From Anaerolineales bacterium UBA5797 (GTDB lineage Bacteria > Chloroflexota > Anaerolineae > Anaerolineales > Villigracilaceae), in NCBI GenBank assembly GCA_002418205.1, contig DIDP01000058.1, positions 29,861-60,299 of the forward strand: 30,439 nt of DNA, given 5' to 3'. Below, piece by piece: positions 1 to 5,827 of the stretch. How positions within the stretch are numbered: the stretch's first letter is position 1; each line of letters starts with the position of its first letter. The notes under the pieces are model-generated. The model did no database searches. It was not told where the DNA came from and worked only from the letters and a program-made list of their open reading frames with translations. The position numbers and the translations under genes were made by a program.

Positions 1-30
1 AATAAAAACGGCGGCTTGGGCAGCCGCCGT
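1..30 (-). terminator. Intrinsic terminator of the csoR-copZ-copA operon
   Basis: A perfect 9-bp inverted repeat (8-16 with 22-30, arms ACGGCGGCT and AGCCGCCGT, 5-nt loop) lies just after the copA stop. Read on the minus strand it is followed by TTTTTATT. This is a standard Rho-independent terminator. Confidence 0.88.
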
Positions 31-35
31 CTCAT

Positions 36-2474
36 CTACAATCTTACACGTCTCAGCCGCAGGCTATTGGTCACCACAAAGACACTGCTGAACGCCATCG
101 CACCGGCGGCGAGCATCGGGTTCAGATATCCGAGCGCCGCGGCGGGGATCAGCACCACATTGTAAAAGAAAGCCCAGAATAGATTCTGCTTGATGGTACC
201 AAGCGTTTTGCGTGAGAGCTGGATCGCGCGCGAAACACCGCGCAGGTCGCCGCTCATCAACGTCACAGGCGCGGCTGCCATCGCTACATCGGTCCCGGTG
301 CCGATCGCAATGCCGACATCCGCCTGGGCGAGCGCGGGCGCGTCATTCACGCCATCGCCCACCATCGCAACAACCCTGTCGCCGGACTGCAGTTTCTTCA
401 CCTCGGTGGATTTTCCCTCGGGCAGAACTTCAGCCAGCACCTCATCCACGCCAACCTGCTTCGCGATCGCTTCGGCAGTCTTCCGATTATCGCCGGTGAT
501 CATCGCGACCTTTAAACCCATCCTGTGCAGGTCAGAGATCGCAGTTGTCGAATTCTCCTTGAGGGTATCAGCCACCGCGATCACGCCCACCACTTTGCCA
601 TCGACCGCGACGAGCATGGCGGTCTTCGCTTCGGATTGCAGGCGGGAGACCTCGGATTCGAGTCCGTTCAGGGAATAAGCGCGCGCTTCCATCATGCGGA
701 GGTTGCCAACGGCAACGCTTCTCCCCTCGACTTCAGCCTGCACGCCGTTTCCAGGCTCCGCCTTGAACCCGGCCGCCTCCGCCAAAATCAGACCGCGATT
801 TGTCGCCTCCGCCCAGATCGCTTCACCCAACGGATGTTCACTGCCCTTCTCAACGGATGCAGCGAGTTTCAGCAAATCGTTCTCCTGCCAGTTTCCGTTT
901 ACAACCACATCGGTGACCGCGGGTTGACCTTTTGTGATCGTGCCGGTCTTATCCAGCACAACAACGGAGATCTTTCCAGCGCGCTCCAAAGCCTCACTGC
1001 TTTTGAACAACACACCCAGCTCCGCGCCCTTGCCCGAACCGACCATCACAGCCGTCGGTGTGGCGAGCCCCATCGCACAAGGACAGGCGATCACCAGCAC
1101 GGCAACCATGTTGATCAAGGCGCGCGTGAACTGTTCATCGATCTGCGGCGCCAGGAAATACCAGCCCGCGAACGTAAGCAGGGCTATCGCAATAACCACC
1201 GGCACAAAGATCGCGGAGACCTGGTCGGCAAGTTTCTGGATCGGCGCCTTGCTGCCCTGTGCGTCCTCCACCAGCTTGATGATCTGGGCGAGGGCGGTCT
1301 CTTTGCCAACTTTCGTCGCTTCGAACTTCAACATGCCCAACTTGTTCAGCGTCGCGCCGATGACCGGGTCGCCCGGCTTCTTCTCCACAGGCAGGGATTC
1401 ACCCGTCAACATGGATTCATCCACTGCGCTGCGGCCATCGATCACCACACCATCCACGGGAATCTTTTCGCCGGGTTTAACGAGGACGACGTCGCCTGCG
1501 CGGACATCGTCCACGGGCACCTCAGTTTCAAGTCCGGCGCGAACGACGCGGGCGGTCTTGGCGCGCAGTCCCATGAGCTTTTTGATGGCCTCGGAGGTGC
1601 GTCCTTTTGCACGCGCTTCCAGAAACTTTCCAAGCTTGATGAGGGTGATGATGACCGCGGCGGTCTCGTAATAAACGTGACCGGACAGCAGGCCAAACGT
1701 AATTGGAAGGGAATAGAAATACGCGGCGGAGGAACCCATCGCGATCAGCACATCCATGTTCGCAGACTTGTTGCGCAGCGCCTTGAATGCACCGACATAA
1801 TACTGCCAGCCCACGTAGAATTGAACCGGCGTGGCAAGCACGAGCATCAACCATCCAAACCAGGGTTGCGCCTCGCGCATTCCCTCCATCGCCATACCGG
1901 TGTAAAAGAAGGACGGGAGCAGACCAAAGTCCTTGCCCATCGAAAGCAGGAACAACGGAACCGTGAAGATCAAACCGATGACGAGCAGACGCCATTGTTC
2001 GTTGATCTCGTGTTCGCGCGCTTTTGCCTCGGCATCCTCCGCTTCACCACCCAGTTCCACGGCTTCGAAACCGGCGGAGGAAACCGCGCGCCGGAGTTCC
2101 GCCTGCGTCACGATGGTGGGTACATATTTGACGCGTGCTTTCTCGGTCGCGAAAGTGACCTGTGCTTCCAGCACTCCTTCGAGATTGGCAAGCGCCTTTT
2201 CGAGACGGCGCGCATCGTTATCATCGGCAAGCCGCTTGATGATGAGGTCCGCTTCGCCGGTGGCGACGCCGTATCCCGCGCGATTGACGCGGGCGATCAT
2301 GTCGGTAATCTGAAGTTTGCCCGGGTCAAAATCCACCGTGGCGCGTTCAGAGGAGAGATTGACGATGGCGGTCTCCACCCCATCGAGTTTCTTGAGGTTG
2401 CGCTCCACCGTGGCGACACAGTTGGCGCAGGTCATGCCGGTGATGGGTAACGTTAATTGTTTCGTATTGCTCAT
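36..2474 (-). CDS. copA: Copper-exporting P1B-type ATPase
   Basis: Membrane ATPase that pumps Cu(I) out of the cytoplasm. All P1B landmarks are visible: an N-terminal HMA domain with C16-x-x-C19, a second HMA-like fold at about residues 75-145, the actuator TGES at 357-360, the membrane metal motif CPC at 464-466, the phosphorylated aspartate D508 in DKTGT, the SEHPLGEA motif and the hinge GDGVND at 706-711. CPC followed by AMG fits the Cu(I)/Ag(I) subclass. At 812 aa it is full length. The ATG at 2474 is preferred over an in-frame GTG at 2480 because AGGAAG lies 5 nt before it. It is the last gene of the csoR-copZ-copA operon. The second HMA domain has lost its CxxC pair, so it probably does not bind metal. 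Confidence 0.95.
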   Translation of the reverse strand: MSNTKQLTLPITGMTCANCVATVERNLKKLDGVETAIVNLSSERATVDFDPGKLQITDMIARVNRAGYGVATGEADLIIKRLADDNDARRLEKALANLEGVLEAQVTFATEKARVKYVPTIVTQAELRRAVSSAGFEAVELGGEAEDAEAKAREHEINEQWRLLVIGLIFTVPLFLLSMGKDFGLLPSFFYTGMAMEGMREAQPWFGWLMLVLATPVQFYVGWQYYVGAFKALRNKSANMDVLIAMGSSAAYFYSLPITFGLLSGHVYYETAAVIITLIKLGKFLEARAKGRTSEAIKKLMGLRAKTARVVRAGLETEVPVDDVRAGDVVLVKPGEKIPVDGVVIDGRSAVDESMLTGESLPVEKKPGDPVIGATLNKLGMLKFEATKVGKETALAQIIKLVEDAQGSKAPIQKLADQVSAIFVPVVIAIALLTFAGWYFLAPQIDEQFTRALINMVAVLVIACPCAMGLATPTAVMVGSGKGAELGVLFKSSEALERAGKISVVVLDKTGTITKGQPAVTDVVVNGNWQENDLLKLAASVEKGSEHPLGEAIWAEATNRGLILAEAAGFKAEPGNGVQAEVEGRSVAVGNLRMMEARAYSLNGLESEVSRLQSEAKTAMLVAVDGKVVGVIAVADTLKENSTTAISDLHRMGLKVAMITGDNRKTAEAIAKQVGVDEVLAEVLPEGKSTEVKKLQSGDRVVAMVGDGVNDAPALAQADVGIAIGTGTDVAMAAAPVTLMSGDLRGVSRAIQLSRKTLGTIKQNLFWAFFYNVVLIPAAALGYLNPMLAAGAMAFSSVFVVTNSLRLRRVRL

Positions 2475-2494
2475 TCGCACTTCCTAAAAATGAT

Positions 2495-2519
2495 CAGGTC
2501 ACGCCTGGTGCGTGACCTG
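2495..2519 (-). terminator. Hairpin between copZ and copA, possible attenuator
   Basis: A perfect 10-bp inverted repeat (2495-2504 with 2510-2519, 5-nt loop) fills the gap between copZ and copA. On the minus strand it is followed by ATCATTTTTA and then the copA ribosome binding site. The T-run starts four bases after the stem, so it may act as a leaky terminator that gives more copZ than copA transcript, or as a 3' end stabiliser for copZ. The function is inferred. Confidence 0.6.
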
Positions 2520-2526
2520 CCAACGA

Positions 2527-2745
2527 TCAAAGAGTAATCAAACCTTCAGCAGGGTAGTTGATCTCGGCAAGCAATGCCTTGATCTTTGCCTCACTGGCAG
2601 GGGCATCGAAACTGATCTCAACCTTCTTGTTTTCCAGATCAGCCTTTACAGACTGGACACCCTGAAGCTCGCCCACTTCCATTTCGATGGTGTGGGTGCA
2701 GTGTCCACAATGAATTGCGGGTACGGAATAGGTTACTGTGGTCAT
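2527..2745 (-). CDS. copZ: Copper chaperone (heavy-metal-associated domain protein)
   Basis: A 72-aa single-domain protein of the HMA/CopZ family, which carries Cu(I) in the cytoplasm to CopA and to copper sensors. The metal motif is C13-G-H-C16 in the first loop, preceded by H12 instead of the more usual M-T. The rest fits the beta-alpha-beta-beta-alpha-beta fold. A clear AAGGAG lies 7 nt before the ATG. It sits between csoR and copA in one operon, which strongly supports a copper role. CxxC with histidines could also accept other soft metals, but the context favours copper. Confidence 0.88.
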   Translation of the reverse strand: MTTVTYSVPAIHCGHCTHTIEMEVGELQGVQSVKADLENKKVEISFDAPASEAKIKALLAEINYPAEGLITL

Positions 2746-2816
2746 GGTTTTCTCCTTGTTATTTTGATTTCACGCCGAGCGGTATTGGTCGAAATCGAAT
2801 ACGCTCAGAGCGGATC

Positions 2817-3086
2817 TTATACTTTTGTCGACATCTCGAACACTTCGGTGATTTCCTTCAGGACGCGTTCGCGTTCAGCTTTATTATTACCCTGGATCGC
2901 GGTCGTCACACAGGAGTTCAAATGGTTCTCGAGGATCTGCGAACTGACTTTGTTCAACGCCGCCTCGATCGCCTGGATCTGGCGGATCACATCGATACAA
3001 TACGCGTCCCCCTCGACCATGCGTATGACTCCGCGCAAATGGCCTTCAACGGTCTTCAGCCTTCGTAACGTGTCTTGATTCTCCAT
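2817..3086 (-). CDS. csoR: CsoR-type copper-sensing transcriptional repressor
   Basis: An 89-aa all-helical repressor of the CsoR/RcnR (DUF156) family. CsoR proteins bind DNA when apo and release it on Cu(I) binding. The Cu(I) ligand set C30, H55, C59 is present with the same spacing as in characterised CsoR proteins (Cys, 25 residues, His, 4 residues, Cys), and Y29 precedes the first cysteine. This separates it from RcnR and FrmR types. The ATG at 3086 is chosen over a GTG one codon upstream because GGAGG lies 5 nt before it. It heads the operon with copZ and copA and has a matching operator upstream, so autoregulation is likely. A 71-nt gap separates it from copZ. Confidence 0.92.
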   Translation of the reverse strand: MENQDTLRRLKTVEGHLRGVIRMVEGDAYCIDVIRQIQAIEAALNKVSSQILENHLNSCVTTAIQGNNKAERERVLKEITEVFEMSTKV

Positions 3087-3127
3087 CACAGCCTCCGCCA
3101 GTTAGATGCCAATCAAACGATATTTCT

Positions 3128-3151
3128 TACCCCCCCCGGGGGGGTCGGGTA
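3128..3151 (-). promoter_or_regulatory. Probable CsoR operator
   Basis: The sequence is TACC...GGTA dyad-like: TA, eight C, seven G, then TCGGGTA. CsoR operators in other bacteria are GC-tract inverted repeats bounded by TA, so this fits closely. It covers the predicted start point of the csoR promoter, where a bound repressor would block transcription. The homopolymer tracts could have a length error, which should be checked in reads. Confidence 0.75.
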
Positions 3152-3156
3152 TCACA

Positions 3157-3186
3157 ATCATAAAGCACGAATATGCATCCCGTCAA
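3157..3186 (-). promoter_or_regulatory. Promoter of the csoR-copZ-copA operon
   Basis: On the minus strand, TTGACG (3186-3181) and TATGAT (3162-3157) are separated by 18 nt, close to the sigma70 consensus. The predicted start point, about 7 nt further on, falls at the edge of the C/G-tract palindrome. The leader to the csoR ATG is about 65 nt. Confidence 0.75.
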
Positions 3187-3206
3187 GTCCAGTCGGAGAC
3201 AAAATG

Positions 3207-3222
3207 TCATCCATTTGGATGA
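3207..3222 (+). promoter_or_regulatory. Palindromic operator candidate upstream of the Crp/Fnr gene
   Basis: A perfect 7-2-7 inverted repeat, TCATCCA-TT-TGGATGA, lies 31 nt before the regulator's ATG. Size and symmetry suit a Crp/Fnr dimer and suggest autoregulation. The half-site differs from the palindrome before the DUF1858-nirK unit, so it could serve another regulator. Its centre is about 38 nt from the predicted start point. Confidence 0.5.
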
Positions 3223-3240
3223 AAATCGTCACATAAGGAG

Positions 3241-3246
3241 TACAAT
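3241..3246 (+). promoter_or_regulatory. Candidate -10 element of the Crp/Fnr gene
   Basis: TACAAT matches five of six positions of the sigma70 -10 box and ends 6 nt before the ATG at 3253. Transcription would then start at or next to the start codon, giving a leaderless mRNA. No good -35 is present at the right distance. Alternatively AAGGAG at 3235-3240 is a ribosome binding site with a long 12-nt spacer and the promoter lies further upstream. Confidence 0.45.
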
Positions 3247-3252
3247 AATTAC

Positions 3253-3954
3253 ATGAAGATCGATCCTTCCGACCTGCGACGGGTCAGCGTGTTCAAGGAA
3301 GCCACAGACGATGACCTGAGCCTGTTTGTCGAGAATTCCATTTTGAGGATGGTTGAAGAGGGCGAGTTCTTCTTTTTTCAGGGCGACCCCGCCAAATATT
3401 TTTATATTTTGGTATCGGGGAAGGCAAAATTGCTTCAATCCAATCCGGCCGGGCAACAGGTCAATTTGCGGACAATCAACGAATGGCAGATGTTCGGCGC
3501 GCTGGGCGCTGTCCGCCCGGATGCCATCTACCCCGCCACAGCCCAAGCTCTCGAACCCTGCACCGCCCTGGCGATCGAAAGTGTTTTTCTGCATGATGCC
3601 TTGCAGACACGCCCATATTTGAACTTCGGATTAATGCAACTGATGACCGGGTACATTCAGGAGATGCAGGAACGTTATCGCGAACTGGCAACGGAACGTG
3701 TGGAACGCCGTATTGCTTTGACCGTCCTGCGGCTGGCGGCACAGATCGGTAAACGTTCAGGCGGGGAGGAAACGATGGTCGAACTGCCGCTCTCGCGACA
3801 GGATGTGGCTGAGGCTTCGGGGACAACCATTTACACGGTCAGCCGGGTGCTTTCAGATTGGGAAAGGCGCGGCCTGGTGGAAACTGGTCGGGAGAGGGTC
3901 TTGATCAAGAATCCGCATGGGCTTGTGCAAATCTCCGAAGGTTTGGACCAGTAA
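3253..3954 (+). CDS. Crp/Fnr-family transcriptional regulator
   Basis: A 233-aa regulator with an N-terminal cyclic-nucleotide-binding-like sensor fold (about residues 12-125), a dimerisation helix (about 125-160) and a C-terminal Crp-type winged helix (about 160-230). The recognition helix carries I193-Y-T-V-S-R198. The Ser-Arg pair matches FNR, but the FNR glutamate is replaced by Y194, so the half-site should not be exactly TTGAT. There is no N-terminal cysteine cluster and only one cysteine overall, so it is not an oxygen-sensing [4Fe-4S] FNR. Its position beside nirK suggests a nitrogen-oxide or redox role like that of DNR or NnrR; this is inference, and the ligand cannot be read from sequence. 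It is divergent from csoR. Confidence 0.85.
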   Translation: MKIDPSDLRRVSVFKEATDDDLSLFVENSILRMVEEGEFFFFQGDPAKYFYILVSGKAKLLQSNPAGQQVNLRTINEWQMFGALGAVRPDAIYPATAQALEPCTALAIESVFLHDALQTRPYLNFGLMQLMTGYIQEMQERYRELATERVERRIALTVLRLAAQIGKRSGGEETMVELPLSRQDVAEASGTTIYTVSRVLSDWERRGLVETGRERVLIKNPHGLVQISEGLDQ

Positions 3955-3977
3955 CCGGTCCGGAATGAAGCGCAAAA

Positions 3978-4010
3978 GGCACGCGAATCCCGCGTGTCTT
4001 TTTGTTTGTC
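3978..4010 (+). terminator. Intrinsic terminator after the Crp/Fnr gene
   Basis: An 8-bp stem (3978-3985 with 3991-3998, one G-T pair, 5-nt loop) is followed by TTTTTGTTTGT. It separates the regulator from the DUF1858-nirK unit, whose control region begins four bases later. Confidence 0.75.
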
Positions 4011-4013
4011 TTA

Positions 4014-4029
4014 TTTGCGCCAGCGCAAA
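4014..4029 (+). promoter_or_regulatory. Crp/Fnr-type activator site for DUF1858-nirK
   Basis: A perfect inverted repeat, TTTGCGC-CA-GCGCAAA, resembles Fnr/Dnr boxes (TTG-N8-CAA). Its centre lies between 4021 and 4022. If TATCTT at 4051-4056 is the -10 box, the start point is 4063 and the palindrome is centred exactly at -41.5, the class II activator position. The adjacent Crp/Fnr gene is the obvious candidate binder. Confidence 0.65.
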
Positions 4030-4050
4030 GAGGGATTCGACAAAATGGAC

Positions 4051-4056
4051 TATCTT
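4051..4056 (+). promoter_or_regulatory. Candidate -10 element of the DUF1858-nirK unit
   Basis: TATCTT has no matching -35 box, as expected for an activator-dependent promoter with a site at -41.5. The predicted start point, 4063, is two bases before the ATG at 4065, so the transcript would be practically leaderless. No Shine-Dalgarno sequence precedes this ATG, which agrees. Confidence 0.5.
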
Positions 4057-4064
4057 AGTGGCAA

Positions 4065-4301
4065 ATGGAAACAAAAACCATTCTCCAACCCCTGATGACC
4101 GTGGAAGAGGTTCTGAAAAAATTGCCTGATTCCTTCGTGGTCTTTATGAACAGGAAGACAAAGTGCGTTGGCTGTCTCTTGCAACGGTTTTGCACCCTGC
4201 AGGATGTATCGGCGACGTATCAAATCCCCTTGCAGGAGTTGATCGCGGAGTTGGAGGAATACATTCCAGAAAGCAACCAAATCAAAAGGAGTTCCCAATG
4301 A
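4065..4301 (+). CDS. DUF1858-type small cysteine protein
   Basis: A 78-aa protein that resembles the DUF1858 family. It shows the family pattern of an N-terminal helix (TVEEVLKKLPD), then C34-V-G-C37 and C43 at a helix start, then a second helical half. DUF1858 is distantly like the N-terminal domain of ScdA/RIC iron-sulfur repair proteins. A link to nitric oxide stress or iron-sulfur chemistry is plausible here but only inferred. There is no signal peptide, so it is cytoplasmic. Its stop overlaps the nirK start (ATGA), implying coupled translation. There is no Shine-Dalgarno sequence before ATG 4065. An internal ATG at 4095 is less likely because it also lacks one. Confidence 0.75.
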   Translation: METKTILQPLMTVEEVLKKLPDSFVVFMNRKTKCVGCLLQRFCTLQDVSATYQIPLQELIAELEEYIPESNQIKRSSQ

Positions 4302-5770
4302 AAGTTTCAATCAAGTTTTTCAGCCTGCTCATCGCAATTTCAGTTTTGATCACCGCGTGTTCAGGCGCAGCAAGCAGCGCAAACAACGAAGGGAATGGCG
4401 TCAGTGCGGCGGCTAACGGCAAAACCGTGAAGTATTCACTGACCACCGGCATGGTGAATGGCGGTATGGCGTTCATTGGCGTGGGCGGCGGCATCGATGG
4501 TGTTACGAATCCGACCTTGAGCGCAGCCACTGGCGATACGGTGGAGATCACCCTGACCAGCGGCGATGGCATCGAGCACGATATTTCCTTCCCCGAATTC
4601 AATGCCACATCCGAACATGTCACCGGCAAGGGATCGAGCACCACGCTCAGCTTTGTGGTGGATAAGGGCGGCGCGTTCACCTATTTCTGCACCCTGCCCG
4701 GGCATCGGGAAGCGGGTATGGAAGGGAAATTCAATGTCAGCGGCGAAGCGCTTGCCAGCACTGACAGTGCCGCGCCTGTTGCATCCGGACAATATGTGGC
4801 AGCGAGCGGTCCGGTTGTTGTAAACGGTGAAGCCACCACCGGCGCAGACATCGTCCATGACCCGACCGATCTCCCCGGACCGATCGGCATACGCGAGCCT
4901 GAGACTGTGCGGATCGATCTCGAAACCGTTGAGATCGAAGGTCAGCTTGCGGATGGGACCACGTTCACGTATTGGACGTTCAACGGCAAGGTGCCCGGTC
5001 CGTTCTTCCGTGTGCGCGTTGGCGATACCATCGAGGTCCATTTGAGGAATTTGACGAACAGCACCATGGCACACTCGGTCGACTTCCATGCTGTGACCGG
5101 TCCCGGCGGCGGCGCAACCATGACACAAACCCCTCCGGGTGAAGAGACCGTATTCACTGCCAAGGCACTCAACCCCGGACTCTTCGTCTATCACTGCGCC
5201 ACGCCAATGGTCGCACAGCATATCGCCAATGGCATGTACGGTATGATCCTCGTGGAGCCCGAAGAAGGATTGCCCGCAGTCGACCGCGAGTTCTATGTGA
5301 TGCAGGGCGAACTTTACACCAATGAAGCCTTCGGTTCGACCGGTCACCTCACGGAAAACGTACAGGCGTTATTGAACGAAGATCCTGAGTATTTTGTATT
5401 CAACGGCGCCGCTAATGGTTTGACCGAAAAGAAACCTCTCAAAGCCAATGTCGGCGAGACAGTGCGCATCTTCTTCGGCGTCGGCGGACCAAACTTCACC
5501 TCCTCGTTCCACGTGATCGGCGAGATCTTCGACCGGGTCTATGACCAGGCATCCCTGACCTCCCCCGCTTTGACGAACGTCCAGACGACGCTTGTTCCCC
5601 CCGGCGGCGCGACCATGGTGGAGTTCGGACTCGAAGTTCCCGGCAGATACATCCTTGTCGATCATGCGCTCGCAAGATTACAACGCGGATTGGCCGGCTT
5701 CCTGATCGTTGAAGGACCCGATGCTCCCGACATTTTCAACGGCACGCCGACATCCGGCAGCGGTCACTAA
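4298..5770 (+). CDS. nirK: Copper nitrite reductase with N-terminal cupredoxin domain, lipoprotein
   Basis: Reduces nitrite to nitric oxide on the outer face of the membrane. The 490-aa protein starts with a lipoprotein signal (lipobox ending in C21). It continues with a separate cupredoxin domain (about 45-150) carrying a complete type 1 copper set: H94, C131, H136, M141. The two-domain NirK core follows. Core type 1 copper: H259, C300, H308, M313. Type 2 copper: H264, H299, H456. Catalytic pair: D262 and H405. All are present, so an active enzyme is expected. The extra domain resembles the arrangement in Hyphomicrobium NirK and could pass electrons to the core. The start at 4298 has AAAAGGAG 6 nt upstream and overlaps the DUF1858 stop. 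No nor or nos genes are in the window. Confidence 0.93.
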   Translation: MKVSIKFFSLLIAISVLITACSGAASSANNEGNGVSAAANGKTVKYSLTTGMVNGGMAFIGVGGGIDGVTNPTLSAATGDTVEITLTSGDGIEHDISFPEFNATSEHVTGKGSSTTLSFVVDKGGAFTYFCTLPGHREAGMEGKFNVSGEALASTDSAAPVASGQYVAASGPVVVNGEATTGADIVHDPTDLPGPIGIREPETVRIDLETVEIEGQLADGTTFTYWTFNGKVPGPFFRVRVGDTIEVHLRNLTNSTMAHSVDFHAVTGPGGGATMTQTPPGEETVFTAKALNPGLFVYHCATPMVAQHIANGMYGMILVEPEEGLPAVDREFYVMQGELYTNEAFGSTGHLTENVQALLNEDPEYFVFNGAANGLTEKKPLKANVGETVRIFFGVGGPNFTSSFHVIGEIFDRVYDQASLTSPALTNVQTTLVPPGGATMVEFGLEVPGRYILVDHALARLQRGLAGFLIVEGPDAPDIFNGTPTSGSGH

Positions 5771-5795
5771 ACAAAATCCCAACCTTAAAAACAGA

Positions 5796-5824
5796 AGGGT
5801 CTGCATCAACTGCAGACCCTTTTT
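5796..5824. terminator. Bidirectional intrinsic terminator after nirK
   Basis: A perfect 10-bp stem (5796-5805 with 5811-5820, loop TCAAC) is followed by TTTTT on the plus strand and by TCTGTTTTT on the minus strand. It lies between the convergent nirK and lipoprotein genes and can serve both. Confidence 0.88.
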
Positions 5825-5827
5825 CCA

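Noticed and set aside
525..2450. 641-codon open frame on the plus strand
   Set aside because: It lies entirely antisense to copA, whose motifs are complete. The translation is rich in His, Arg and Gln with no recognisable domain, as expected of a GC-rich antisense frame.
2746..2816. Weak inverted repeat in the csoR-copZ gap (GAGCG-TATT with AATAC-CGCTC)
   Set aside because: It contains a bulge and no T-run; it is not convincing as a terminator or control site.
3229..3594. 121-codon minus-strand frame overlapping the Crp/Fnr gene
   Set aside because: It is antisense to the sensor domain of the regulator and shows no recognisable features.
4163..4297. N-terminal extension of the NirK open frame
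   Set aside because: This stretch encodes the DUF1858 protein in another frame. The NirK start at 4298 has a strong ribosome binding site and begins a normal lipoprotein signal.
4436..5347. 303-codon minus-strand frame inside nirK
   Set aside because: It is antisense to the conserved copper-ligand region of nirK, with no domain and no ribosome binding site.
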